DNA of 41,136 nt, from positions 1-41,136 of the forward strand of contig NZ_CAMYPD010000023.1 in the NCBI RefSeq assembly GCF_947286155.1. Reading direction: 5' to 3'. The position numbers and the translations under genes were made by a program. Position 1 is the stretch's first letter. Each line of letters opens with the position of its first letter. The notes under the pieces are model-generated. The model was given only the letters and a program-made list of their open reading frames with translations, made no database searches and had not been told where the DNA came from. This DNA is from an uncultured Tessaracoccus sp. (GTDB taxonomy: Bacteria; Actinomycetota; Actinomycetes; Propionibacteriales; Propionibacteriaceae). Below are positions 7,882 through 15,259 of the stretch, one piece after another.

Positions 7882-7916
7882 TATTCTTACCACAGTCGTT
7901 TCAGTAATATGGTCGC
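7882..7916. promoter_or_regulatory. Divergent promoter region, probably leaderless both ways
   Basis: On the plus strand TAATAT at 7905-7910 is a near-consensus -10 box. Transcription seven bases later would begin at the ATG at 7917, giving a leaderless mRNA. On the minus strand TAAGAAT (about 7884-7890) is similarly placed for the GTG at 7877. TTAC (7887-7890) and GTAA (7904-7907) form the outer arms of a loose inverted repeat that overlaps both and could be the TetR operator. Confidence 0.5.
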
Positions 7917-8354
7917 ATGCCGCCTACCGCTCCTCCCCCACTGCTCAGCCGGCGCGACGTGCTCGTTGCCGTTGGGTATGGCGTCGTGATCTGGGTGATC
8001 GCCACCGGGCTGCTTGTCACGGCAGGTACAGTCCTCGTCCCTGACGCCGGGGCCTGGAGTGGCGTACCGGTGATCATCGTGTTCGGTCTGCTCGCTCTCG
8101 GTGTCGCCATGGTCGGCTACCTGTTGTTCCGTAAGCGCCGCGATGATTCGTTGATGCTCCGGCTGCTGTTCGGTACCACGATCTCAGCAACCGGGCTCCT
8201 ACTGGATGCCATCGTGTACGGAGCCGCCGCCGGTCAGTACCCGACGCTTTCAGGGAACCAGCAAGGCCCGGTCGCGTTTTTCCTCGTCCTCGCCTACGGC
8301 CTCCTCCTGATCGCACCCCACCTCTGCGCGCAACGTGCCCCAGACGCCCGCTAG
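7917..8354 (+). CDS. Four-helix membrane protein under divergent TetR
   Basis: A 145-residue protein with four predicted membrane helices: VLVAVGYGVVIWVIATGLLV, WSGVPVIIVFGLLALGVAMV, LRLLFGTTISATGLLLDAIV, and VAFFLVLAYGLLLIAP. A short basic stretch (FRKRRDD) lies between the second and third. It resembles the DUF5367 type of small membrane proteins, which often sit beside a TetR repressor; the activity is unknown. The gene is probably translated from a leaderless message. It converges on the relaxase gene, and the two stop codons share the four bases CTAG (8351-8354), read as TAG on each strand. Confidence 0.7.
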   Translation: MPPTAPPPLLSRRDVLVAVGYGVVIWVIATGLLVTAGTVLVPDAGAWSGVPVIIVFGLLALGVAMVGYLLFRKRRDDSLMLRLLFGTTISATGLLLDAIVYGAAAGQYPTLSGNQQGPVAFFLVLAYGLLLIAPHLCAQRAPDAR

Positions 8355-11300
8355 ACCAATTGGCGAGACGCCTGCGGTGCGGGGCGCCGGCGCTCGTCGT
8401 GGATGGTCGGGCGGGCCAGCGTTCGTAGTGCTGTTTCGGCTCGGGCGCGGTCGATCTTCTGCGCCGTGCCTTCCGGTTGGGCGCCGAGCGGGGCCGGGTC
8501 GGTGATCTGGTACCGGTCCCGGTAGGCGGCTACAACCAGGGCGCGGCGTCGCCATTGCCGCCGTTCCCGCCCGCCGGCGGGTATCGGACCGAGTGCTGTG
8601 GTCCAGGGTTCTTGCGTGTGGAGGGCGGTGTCAAGGACGGCTTCTGCTCGGGTTTCGATGAGGTGGCGGCGCTCGGTCAGGGCTTGTTGCATGTCGGGGG
8701 TCATGGGGCCGGTGGCTTCGGGAATCAGGCCGGCGATGAGACGCGGGGCCTGGCGGGTGCGGCCGGATCCGGCGGGTCGGGTGGTGGCGTTGGCGAGGCG
8801 GTGGTGGATGACGGAGGCGATGTCGTCGGCGTCGGCGAACCTGCGCGCCTTGATGAGGCGTGGCAGGAGGGTGTCGACGTTGTGGTGGTTGGCTTCCGCC
8901 CGGCGCAGTTCCGCAGTCAGGGCGCCGAAAGCGTCGGAGTCGATGACGGCTTGCGCTTGATCGGTAGTGAGGCCGCTGGTGGTGACGAGGGTGGTCCAGC
9001 GGTCGTGTTGGGCTGCGGCGGCGATGGTTTCGTATTCGGCGGCGAGTTGGGCGATCGAGCCCCACCGGTCCTGCTCGGCGGTGATGGTCTCGTGCGCCGA
9101 CAGCTCAGCACCGCTGTGTTGGAGCACGCCGTAGAGGACCGTGCGGGCGGTGGCGTCGGGATTGTCGCCCGGATGCGCCGTGGCGTGATCGTCAGGGCGG
9201 TCGAGGATGACGTAGGCCTGGTTCGATTCCCGTCCGCGCGTCATCGCGACATACAGGTTCTCCCTGGTGGTGGTGGGTTCGACGAGGACGTGGGCGGTGT
9301 CGGTGGTGATGCCTTGGGCGCGGTGGGCGGTGACGGCGTAGCCGAGGTCGACGTGCTCGGCCACGTAGTCGGCGGGCACGACGATGCTGTTGCCGAACCG
9401 GGCCCCGGGTGGGCGGATCGTGACCGAACCATCGCCGCGCACGGCGGCGATGGTCCAGGTTTGGCCGTTGCGGATCCAGCCGTGCCGGTTCCGTAGCCGC
9501 CGGTCGTTGTGGCGGGTGATGATCGTGTCCCCCACGCCCGCCATGGACCCGTCGGACAGGGTGATTTCGGGGCCGGGCTTCAGCGTGCCGTCCAGGATGA
9601 GGTCGGCGCGGGCGCGGACGTTGAGGGCGGTGACGTTCTCGCGGGTTTCGGCGATCAGCACCGACACCAAACCCTGCTGCCGGTCTCGGCGCCAGGCGGT
9701 GTAGGCGGCATCGGCCATGGCCTCGGCGTCGCCGTCATGGATGCGATTGTGTGCCAGGTAGGTGTCGATGACCGGGGTGCGGCCGTGCCGCAACTCCAGG
9801 GACGCGGTCTTCTCCCAAGCGTGGGTGAAGCGGTGGACATCGACCAGCTCGGGAGCATCGTCGCGGTCGTGGATCAACAGGCTGAACGCACCGCCAGCGT
9901 CGACGGATTGGAGCTGGGCGTAGTCACCGACCAACAGCACCTTCGCCCCCGCCTCCTCCGCTGCCTGCGTGATCCGGTCCAAGGACAGGGTGCCGGCGAG
10001 GGAGGCTTCGTCGATGATGACCAGCTGCCCGGCCTTGAAGCTGGCGCCGGTGTGTTGGTGGGTGGTCCACCACTTCGCCGTGTTCTCCGTGGCGATCCCC
10101 AGATCATCGGCCAGCACCTGCGCCGCCACCGCCGACGGCGCCAGCCCCACCACCGACCCAGCACCATGCGAGGCCTCCCACGCCCGGCGCAAGGCGTTCA
10201 TCGCGGTCGTCTTCCCGGCCCCCGCCGGCCCCACCAACACATCCACCACCCGGCCCGACACCGCGACCGACGCCAAAGCTGACGCCTGGTCGGGACCGAG
10301 CACCCGCCCCTCGGCATCGGGCTTGCTCGTGATGGTCTCGACGGTGGCGAGGTCGATGCTCGGGCCGGTGGTGGTGCGGGCCCGTTGCAGGAGGCGGTCC
10401 TCTGCCGCGAGGAGGGTGTCGGAGGAGAACTCGGTCGAGTGCTTGGGCCGAAACACCGAGGTGCCATCGGGACGGCGGAACTCCACCGGACTGGTCACGA
10501 GCTCGGGTGGGGTCAGGCGCAGGGACGCCTGTTCGGCGGCGTCAGCAACCATGGCGGTGATGACTTCGCGGTCCTCGACGGTGGCGAACCGCCACCCCAT
10601 CGTCTGGCGCGCGGCTTCGGCCATCAGGTTCCAGCGCCGCCACGTCGAACGCTTCTCACCAACCACCTCAACCACCGACCGCCCCACCTGCCCGATCAGA
10701 TCCAACGGCACATCATCAGCCCGCAACAGCAACTGCCGCTCCCCCGCCGTGACGCTCCGCGCCCACGCGGTGGCATCCGTGCCGAGCTGCTGACTGGCGC
10801 GGGTGCGCCACTCGGCTGTTAGCTCCGCCAAGGATCGGACCTGCTTCTCTGGGCGGGTCGCGAGCGTGGCCTGGGCGCGCAGTTTCATGATGGTCGCCGG
10901 CGACGGGCGTTTGCCGTGCTGGGTCACGTAGTCAGCAATCAGCGCGTCGGTCGCCTCGTTGATGTGCCGGGAGCGGGTCGAGAACTCCGCCACCAGTTCC
11001 TCGGGGACGTCGGTGATCGCCCATGACGGGTTCCGGTCACGGCCCATCTCCCGCGGCTCCCAGCTCACGCCGAACGTGCGGGTCATGTGATCGGCGAACA
11101 CGGCCTCGTGCAGCTCCGACAACGCGACCACCGCGGCATGCATCGGACGCCCATCCAGACTCCGCCACTTCCCATCCAACACCGTGCGGGCCTTGTTGCT
11201 GATCACCACATGCGTATGCAAGTGCGGGTCCCCGGCGCGGGAATCGAAGTGATCAAACGCCGTCGCGATCAAACCGGTGACGTCGACCTGTGCAACCGCG

Positions 11301-11890
11301 CCATCCCCAGCAGTTGCACCCGTGCGGGTGGCTGCAACCTCGCGCTCCATGAACGCAACCACCGCCGCAACCGCCTCATGATGGGCTTGCGCAATCAACG
11401 CCTGCGTCCCCGCGTCCGCAACCGCCCACAACACCGACGCCGACTTCGGCACACTGAACGTGAAATCAAACCCCGCCACCGCACGCCGCGACCCCCGCGC
11501 AGCCTCCTCCGCCTCAATCTGCGCAACGACCCGCCCCCGCTCCACCGCCCCCAGGGCAGGGTCCAGCTGCGCGACACGGTCCGCGACCCGCTCCGCCCTC
11601 GAGCTGTACACCGGATACGCCCGCCCCAACGGCACACCAGTAATCGGATCCCGCCCCATCCCCACCAGCAACTGAAGCTGCGCCTCCGACACCTGCGCAC
11701 CAGGGGCAAGTTCACCATGCCCCAGGCCGGTGACGCCGGAACCGAGCCAACGCCCCGGCGGGGTGCCAGCCTCGGCGTAGTAACGGGTCAACGGAGTCGA
11801 CAGCGACCGGTCACCATCACCAGCCGCCACAGTGCGCAGCAGATATTTGTAACCATCACCAGCCGACATCACCCGCATCGACACCGTCAC
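8351..11890 (-). CDS. MobF-family conjugative relaxase with RecD2-like helicase (TraA/TrwC type)
   Basis: A relaxase of about 1179 residues that would nick oriT, bind covalently to the 5' end and unwind the transferred strand. The N-terminus (MRVMSAGDGYKYLLRTVAAGD) carries the MobF pattern, with paired tyrosines in TRYYAEAG as likely nucleophiles. The metal-binding HUH motif is GDPHLHTHVVISN near residue 222. The second half is an SF1B helicase: Walker A VGPAGAGKTTAMNALRRA near 552, Walker B QLVIIDEASLAG, LLVGDYAQLQSVDAGG, and YAVTAHRAQGITTDTAHV near 855, then a long C-terminal region rich in Arg and Glu. I chose GTG 11890, just before the conserved MRVMSAGDGY, because the frame above it runs through the hairpins of the probable oriT. 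The gene is read away from the transfer operon at 29-41 kb, and the azole-peptide cargo lies between. Confidence 0.93.
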   Translation of the reverse strand: MTVSMRVMSAGDGYKYLLRTVAAGDGDRSLSTPLTRYYAEAGTPPGRWLGSGVTGLGHGELAPGAQVSEAQLQLLVGMGRDPITGVPLGRAYPVYSSRAERVADRVAQLDPALGAVERGRVVAQIEAEEAARGSRRAVAGFDFTFSVPKSASVLWAVADAGTQALIAQAHHEAVAAVVAFMEREVAATRTGATAGDGAVAQVDVTGLIATAFDHFDSRAGDPHLHTHVVISNKARTVLDGKWRSLDGRPMHAAVVALSELHEAVFADHMTRTFGVSWEPREMGRDRNPSWAITDVPEELVAEFSTRSRHINEATDALIADYVTQHGKRPSPATIMKLRAQATLATRPEKQVRSLAELTAEWRTRASQQLGTDATAWARSVTAGERQLLLRADDVPLDLIGQVGRSVVEVVGEKRSTWRRWNLMAEAARQTMGWRFATVEDREVITAMVADAAEQASLRLTPPELVTSPVEFRRPDGTSVFRPKHSTEFSSDTLLAAEDRLLQRARTTTGPSIDLATVETITSKPDAEGRVLGPDQASALASVAVSGRVVDVLVGPAGAGKTTAMNALRRAWEASHGAGSVVGLAPSAVAAQVLADDLGIATENTAKWWTTHQHTGASFKAGQLVIIDEASLAGTLSLDRITQAAEEAGAKVLLVGDYAQLQSVDAGGAFSLLIHDRDDAPELVDVHRFTHAWEKTASLELRHGRTPVIDTYLAHNRIHDGDAEAMADAAYTAWRRDRQQGLVSVLIAETRENVTALNVRARADLILDGTLKPGPEITLSDGSMAGVGDTIITRHNDRRLRNRHGWIRNGQTWTIAAVRGDGSVTIRPPGARFGNSIVVPADYVAEHVDLGYAVTAHRAQGITTDTAHVLVEPTTTRENLYVAMTRGRESNQAYVILDRPDDHATAHPGDNPDATARTVLYGVLQHSGAELSAHETITAEQDRWGSIAQLAAEYETIAAAAQHDRWTTLVTTSGLTTDQAQAVIDSDAFGALTAELRRAEANHHNVDTLLPRLIKARRFADADDIASVIHHRLANATTRPAGSGRTRQAPRLIAGLIPEATGPMTPDMQQALTERRHLIETRAEAVLDTALHTQEPWTTALGPIPAGGRERRQWRRRALVVAAYRDRYQITDPAPLGAQPEGTAQKIDRARAETALRTLARPTIHDERRRPAPQASRQLV

Positions 11891-11938
11891 GCCGAACCAC
11901 CCCTCTCGCGGAAAGGTGCTCGCGTCCTGGATGTGAGA

Positions 11939-12014
11939 GAGGGGGTGGCCGTTGCGGCCACCCCCTCGGCGGCGTCGCCGCCAACCTCCTGGATCTTTTC
12001 GCACTCTGGAGGTT
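11939..12014. other. Inverted-repeat cluster upstream of the relaxase, candidate oriT
   Basis: Three inverted repeats lie side by side. GAGGGGGTGGCC (11939-11950) pairs with GGCCACCCCCTC (11956-11967) over a 5-base loop. GGCGGC pairs with GCCGCC at 11968-11982 over a 3-base loop. AACCTCC (11983-11989) pairs with GGAGGTT (12008-12014). They begin 49 bases upstream of the relaxase start. MobF relaxases recognise hairpins next to the nick site, and oriT is often beside the relaxase gene. A terminator pair or operator is the alternative. No nick sequence can be assigned. Confidence 0.5.
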
Positions 12015-12155
12015 TTGCCGTCCGCCGAAGTCTCGGGAACGCCACCCCGTTGCCAGGATGGAATGCGCCACGTGGCTACGCCGCGATGCGCTTCTCGCTT
12101 CTCAGGGTTCCAGCCGTGAGGTTATCCACGGACCTACGGCCCCTCCACGAGCGTT

Positions 12156-12206
12156 TTACGACTCCCACCTGCCGCAGGCGTCGTCCAGCAGAGAAAGCGT
12201 CGGCAT
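12156..12206 (-). CDS. Possible 16-residue leader or micro-ORF upstream of the relaxase
   Basis: The minus strand encodes a 16-residue peptide, MPTLSLLDDACGRWES, with a very strong AAAAGGAGG ribosome site nine bases before its ATG. Such a good ribosome site before so short a frame suggests either a regulatory leader peptide or the surviving start of a gene cut short. It points toward the relaxase, whose start is about 265 bases downstream. A 9-bp palindrome sits just upstream. I know no family for it. Confidence 0.3.
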   Translation of the reverse strand: MPTLSLLDDACGRWES

Positions 12207-12225
12207 GCCGACCACCTCCTTTTGG

Positions 12226-12248
12226 GTGCGACGTTCAGTACGTCGCAC
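12226..12248. promoter_or_regulatory. Perfect 9-bp palindrome, operator-like
   Basis: GTGCGACGT (12226-12234) and ACGTCGCAC (12240-12248) are perfect inverted repeats with a 5-base centre. The site is directly upstream of the strong ribosome site of the micro-ORF at 12206, where a promoter should lie, so it is probably bound by a repressor. Between this site and the IS256 end (12249-12453) I see no supportable gene. Confidence 0.5.
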
Positions 12249-12445
12249 AGTCAGAGTACCGGCCCGGCGATCTAAGCAAACCTCGATCTGCAAGAGGCGT
12301 GGCGTCTCTGTCGAGGTCTCTCACGGAGTGAGTCTCGATGTTGCCGAGGCTCTGCGACCGTGGGTAGCTCGGGATTCGTTCTTGCCAGCATCGATATGGA
12401 TTTCCGCGTCTTTGAGCAGAGAGGGGATATTGAGACGCTTACCGG

Positions 12446-12453
12446 CAGTGGGG
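12446..12453 (+). repeat. IS256 target-site duplication, left copy
   Basis: CAGTGGGG here is repeated at 13919-13926, immediately outside the two ends of the IS element. An 8-bp duplication is the size made by IS256-family transposition, so this copy inserted here as a single unit. Confidence 0.8.
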
Positions 12454-13918
12454 GGGCCTGTCAAATGGTGTGTGTAAGGGGTGTGGCACCACCCCCTGAA
12501 GGAGACACACTGTGACGATTGACGCCATGCCGAAGATGAGCGCCGAGGAGCGCGCTGAGCGTCGTAGAAAGCAGGCCGAGCTCGCGGCCGAGCTCAAGAC
12601 CACCGGAGCCCTGGATGAGGTTTTCGCCCGGATCGATGCCGGTGAACCGCTGACCGGAGACGGCGGGGTGCTGGGCGGGATGCTCAAGGCCGCCCTGGAG
12701 CGTGGCCTGGAGGCCGAGCTGAGTGAGCACGTGGGCTATGAGAAGGGCGCGGTCGATGCCGCCGACCACCCGAACTCCCGTAACGGGTACTACGCCAAGA
12801 CCGTGACGAGCGAGGTCGGGGACATCGAGCTCGCGATCCCGCGCGATCGGGCCGGGACCTTCACCCCGATGCTGGTAGGCAAGGGTCAGCGCCGCCTGGA
12901 CGGGGTCGACGGGATGATCATCTCGCTGTACGCCGGCGGGATGACGCTGCGCGACATCTCCCACCACCTAGCCTCCACGGTCGGGGTGGACGTGAGTCAC
13001 GAGACGATCAGCAAGGTCGTGGACTCCATCGCCGAGGAGGTCCTCGCGTGGCAGCGCCGTCCGCTGGAGTCGCTGTACCCGGTGATCTACCTCGACGCGA
13101 TCATGGTCAAGGTCAAGGACGGCTCTCACGTGGTCAACAAGGCCGCCCACATCGCCGTCGGCGTGGACATGGACGGCATCAAGCACGTCCTGGGGATCTG
13201 GGTCCAGACCCACGAGGGCGCGAAGTTCTGGGCCCAGGTCTGCGCGGACCTCGCCAACCGCGGGGTGCGCGATGTGCTGATCGTGTGCTGCGACGGGCTG
13301 ACCGGCTTTCCCGAGGCGATCGAGGCGACCTGGCCGCTGGCCACCGTGCAGACCTGTGTGGTCCACCTGATCCGCGCCGCGATGCGGTTCGTGTCCTACG
13401 GGGACCGCAAGGCCGTCGCCACGGCGCTGAAGCCGATCTACACCGCCGCCAGTGAGGACGCGGCTCTGGAGGCGTTGGAGGCATTCGAGGCCGGCCCCTG
13501 GGGCACGAAGTACCCCGCCGCGGCGCGGACGTTCCGGGCGGCCTGGGAGCGGTTCATCCCGTTCCTGGCCTTCCCGCCCGAGCTACGCCGCGTCATCTAC
13601 ACGACGAACGCGATTGAGTCGCTGAACTACCAGCTGCGCAAGGTCACCAAGAACCGCGGCCACTTCCCCAACGACGCCGCCGTGGTCAAGCTGCTGTGGC
13701 TGGCGATCTGCAACATCGAGGACAAGCGAGCCCGGGAGCGCGAGAAGGAACGCGGCCTACCCGCCGCTGAACGCCGAGCCCCCGGACGCCTCATCGAAGG
13801 ATCGGTAACCACGAACTGGAAGGCCGCCCTCGGCCAACTCGCCCTCGTCTACCCCGAACGAATCGAACCCTACCTGTAACCCCCGTCACACCCCTTACAC
13901 ACAGGGATTGACAAGCCC
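12454..13918 (+). mobile_element. IS256-family insertion sequence
   Basis: The element is 1465 bp long with imperfect terminal inverted repeats of about 32 bp. The left end reads GGGCCTGTCAAATGG and the right end, on the other strand, GGGCTTGTCAATCCC. Both continue inward with TGTGTGTAAGGGGTGTG. It encodes one transposase and is flanked by 8-bp direct repeats (12446-12453 and 13919-13926). The right end carries an outward-facing TTGACA that seems to serve as the -35 box for the erm leader. Both ends and the transposase are intact, so it is probably still mobile. A similar arrangement, an IS256-type element beside an erm gene, is known from corynebacterial Tn5432; only one IS copy is present here. 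Confidence 0.9.
12512..13879 (+). CDS. IS256-family (Mutator) transposase
   Basis: A 455-residue DDE transposase. The catalytic residues are Asp in YPVIYLDAIMVKVKDGSHV (near residue 193), Asp in VLIVCCDGLTGFPEAI (near 259), and Glu in RRVIYTTNAIESLNYQLRK (near 370), with the family's C-x-V-H-L-I-R segment between the last two. The N-terminal LERGLEAELSEHVGYEKG and NSRNGYYAKTV are typical of IS256. The length is normal and there is no frameshift. It starts with GTG seven bases after GAAGGAG. It moves the element by a circular intermediate, as known for the family. Confidence 0.95.
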   Translation: MTIDAMPKMSAEERAERRRKQAELAAELKTTGALDEVFARIDAGEPLTGDGGVLGGMLKAALERGLEAELSEHVGYEKGAVDAADHPNSRNGYYAKTVTSEVGDIELAIPRDRAGTFTPMLVGKGQRRLDGVDGMIISLYAGGMTLRDISHHLASTVGVDVSHETISKVVDSIAEEVLAWQRRPLESLYPVIYLDAIMVKVKDGSHVVNKAAHIAVGVDMDGIKHVLGIWVQTHEGAKFWAQVCADLANRGVRDVLIVCCDGLTGFPEAIEATWPLATVQTCVVHLIRAAMRFVSYGDRKAVATALKPIYTAASEDAALEALEAFEAGPWGTKYPAAARTFRAAWERFIPFLAFPPELRRVIYTTNAIESLNYQLRKVTKNRGHFPNDAAVVKLLWLAICNIEDKRAREREKERGLPAAERRAPGRLIEGSVTTNWKAALGQLALVYPERIEPYL

Positions 13919-13944
13919 CAGTGGGGTCGCCTACGCTAGTGGGC
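13908..13944 (+). promoter_or_regulatory. Hybrid promoter for the erm leader, -35 from the IS256 end
   Basis: TTGACA (13908-13913) lies inside the right terminal repeat of the IS. TACGCT (13932-13937) lies outside it, beyond the target duplication. The spacing is 18 bp. Transcription seven to eight bases after the -10 box would start at or next to the leader ATG at 13945. Before the insertion the best match upstream, TTGAGA at 12430-12435, would have been 23 bp from the -10 box, which is too far. Confidence 0.7.
13919..13926 (+). repeat. IS256 target-site duplication, right copy
   Basis: CAGTGGGG matches the left copy at 12446-12453. The IS end is therefore at 13918, and the sequence from 13927 continues the original target. 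Confidence 0.8.
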
Positions 13945-13989
13945 ATGTTGTTCTACGGCACTGCTTCGCTGCGTCTGCGCAGCCGCTAA
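13945..13989 (+). CDS. Erm leader peptide (translational attenuator)
   Basis: A 14-residue peptide, MLFYGTASLRLRSR, is encoded about 100 bases before the erm start. It is built like the leader peptides of inducible erm genes, where a ribosome stalled by a macrolide on the leader opens a hairpin that hides the erm ribosome site. The RLR near the end resembles the stalling motif R-L-R known in other erm leaders. The ATG is at the expected transcription start, so the message is probably leaderless here. It was too short for ordinary gene calling. Confidence 0.75.
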   Translation: MLFYGTASLRLRSR

Positions 13990-14010
13990 CGGCGGAGAGC
14001 ACCCTCCACA

Positions 14011-14085
14011 GGTTGTTGCTCCCGCCCCCGGTGATCACGGCCGGGCGGCTCTTTCAGCGTGCCCGGCTCCGCAACAACCACGGAG
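14011..14085 (+). promoter_or_regulatory. Erm attenuator hairpins
   Basis: GGTTGTTGC (14011-14019) pairs with GCAACAACC (14071-14079), immediately before the erm ribosome site CGGAG (14081-14085). Inside it GCCGGGC (14040-14046) pairs with GCCCGGC (14061-14067). The ATGTTGTT at the start of the leader gene (13945-13952) can compete for the AACAAC arm. This is the layout of induced translation: leader stalling would shift the pairing and free the erm start. Confidence 0.65.
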
Positions 14086-14091
14086 CAAACA

Positions 14092-14919
14092 GTGCCTACC
14101 TATCGAGGTGGCCGTCATGAGCACGGCCAGAACTTCCTGACTGGCCCATCCACCATTGCCACGATCACACGGCTCGTGGCTGCCACCGAGGGCCCGATCA
14201 TCGAGATCGGCCCCGGTGACGGAGCACTCACCACCCCGCTGGCCCAGCTCGGGCGACCGGTGACAGCCGTCGAGATCGACACCAGGCTCGCCCAACGCTT
14301 GACCCAACGGCTCCCGTCGCACGTGGAGGTCGTCGCCGACGACTTCCTGACCTACCGGCTTCCCACGTCTGCGCATGTGCTCGTCGGCAACCTGCCGTTT
14401 CACCAGACCACGGCCATACTGCGCCGCATCCTGCACTCCCCGGCATGGACCGATGCAATCGTGCTCGTGCAATGGGAAGTCGCGCGGCGCAGAGCGGGCG
14501 TCGGCGGTGCCACGATGATGACCGCGCAATGGGCGCCTTGGTTCGAGTTCACGCTGCACAGTCGTGTTCCCGCTCGCGCGTTCACCCCGCGTCCGGGAGT
14601 CGACGGCGGAATCCTCACCATCCACCGTCGCGAACATCCGCTGCTGTCCCCGACACGGCGACGCCACTTCCATGCCCTGGTCCACCGCGTCTACACCGGC
14701 CCCGGCCGCGGGCTTGCACAGATCCTCGCGCGCACCACCTCACTCGGGTCACCACAGACCGCACAGGCGTGGCTGACACGCCACGGCATGACCGCTGCAG
14801 GACTCCCGAAGGACATGCCCGTCGAGGCATGGGTGGACCTGTTCAAGACCACCGGTTCTTCACCGCCTGCACACCGTGCGCGGACGCAGCAGGTGAAGTC
14901 GAGGAGACGCCGTCGATGA
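14092..14919 (+). CDS. erm: 23S rRNA (adenine-N6) methyltransferase, Erm(X)-like
   Basis: A 275-residue Erm enzyme that methylates A2058 of 23S rRNA (E. coli numbering) and gives resistance to macrolides, lincosamides and streptogramin B. Features in order: HEHGQNFLTGPSTIATITRL near the N-terminus, the SAM-binding IIEIGPGDGALTTPL near residue 40, VTAVEIDTRLAQRL, the acidic VVADDFLTY, and the catalytic NLPFHQTTAILRRIL near 100 (the N-x-P-F form of the adenine methyltransferase motif). GTG 14092 has GGAG six bases upstream and gives the expected N-terminus. It ends in the basic tail KSRRRRR, typical of actinobacterial Erm proteins. The leader peptide and attenuator upstream show drug-induced control. 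It lies between an IS256 and an IS110 element and may have arrived with the IS256. It could also shield the host ribosome from the azole peptide made next door, which is untested. Confidence 0.93.
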   Translation: MPTYRGGRHEHGQNFLTGPSTIATITRLVAATEGPIIEIGPGDGALTTPLAQLGRPVTAVEIDTRLAQRLTQRLPSHVEVVADDFLTYRLPTSAHVLVGNLPFHQTTAILRRILHSPAWTDAIVLVQWEVARRRAGVGGATMMTAQWAPWFEFTLHSRVPARAFTPRPGVDGGILTIHRREHPLLSPTRRRHFHALVHRVYTGPGRGLAQILARTTSLGSPQTAQAWLTRHGMTAAGLPKDMPVEAWVDLFKTTGSSPPAHRARTQQVKSRRRRR

Positions 14920-15259
14920 CCATCGCAGCGCAGCGCCAGGCCTGCGTCTGCAAGGAAGAGATCGGTAATTATCGGCACACTGCGATCTATCGGGCGATCT
15001 CTCCCGAGGACACGCCGGTGACCAACGCAGTCTCCCATGTGGTGTGGTGGCCGGACACGTTGATCGAACAGAGTTGCTGCATGGCCCCAAGGAGGCGACA
15101 GGATGCATACCTGGTACGGATCGGCAGCCCCGTTACCTTGCTGGTGACCCCGTAGGGCGGGGTTACGGTCGCCGGGCCCGGCATGACTTACTGCCCCTGT
15201 CGCACGAATGATCCGGGGGGGGTGTTGTCACCGGGCCTGGTGGCGCCAGCCGACCGCTG
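14920..15259. other. Spacer between erm and the IS110 element
   Basis: No gene is supportable. There is one hairpin, GTGACCCCG (about 15143-15151) with CGGGGTTAC (about 15157-15165), with one wobble pair and a TAGGG loop. It lies about 220 bases after the erm stop and could end transcription. An open frame overlapping the erm end and running to 15155 is out of phase with erm and resembles nothing. Confidence 0.4.

Noticed and set aside
8477..11700. Several long plus-strand open frames, including one of 339 codons at 8477-9496.
   Set aside because: They lie antisense to the relaxase gene, are low-complexity Gly/Val/Arg-rich shadows of high-GC coding DNA, and lack ribosome sites.
12290..12450. 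A plus-strand frame reading VSHGVSLDVAEALRPWV and IWISASLSREG that faintly resembles the start of a TIR domain.
   Set aside because: The match is short, no start or ribosome site fits, and neighbouring frames read equally well. A profile search would be needed.
14445..15155. A 236-codon plus-strand frame overlapping erm.
   Set aside because: It is out of phase with the well-supported erm gene and its product has Arg/His/Pro bias typical of shadow frames.
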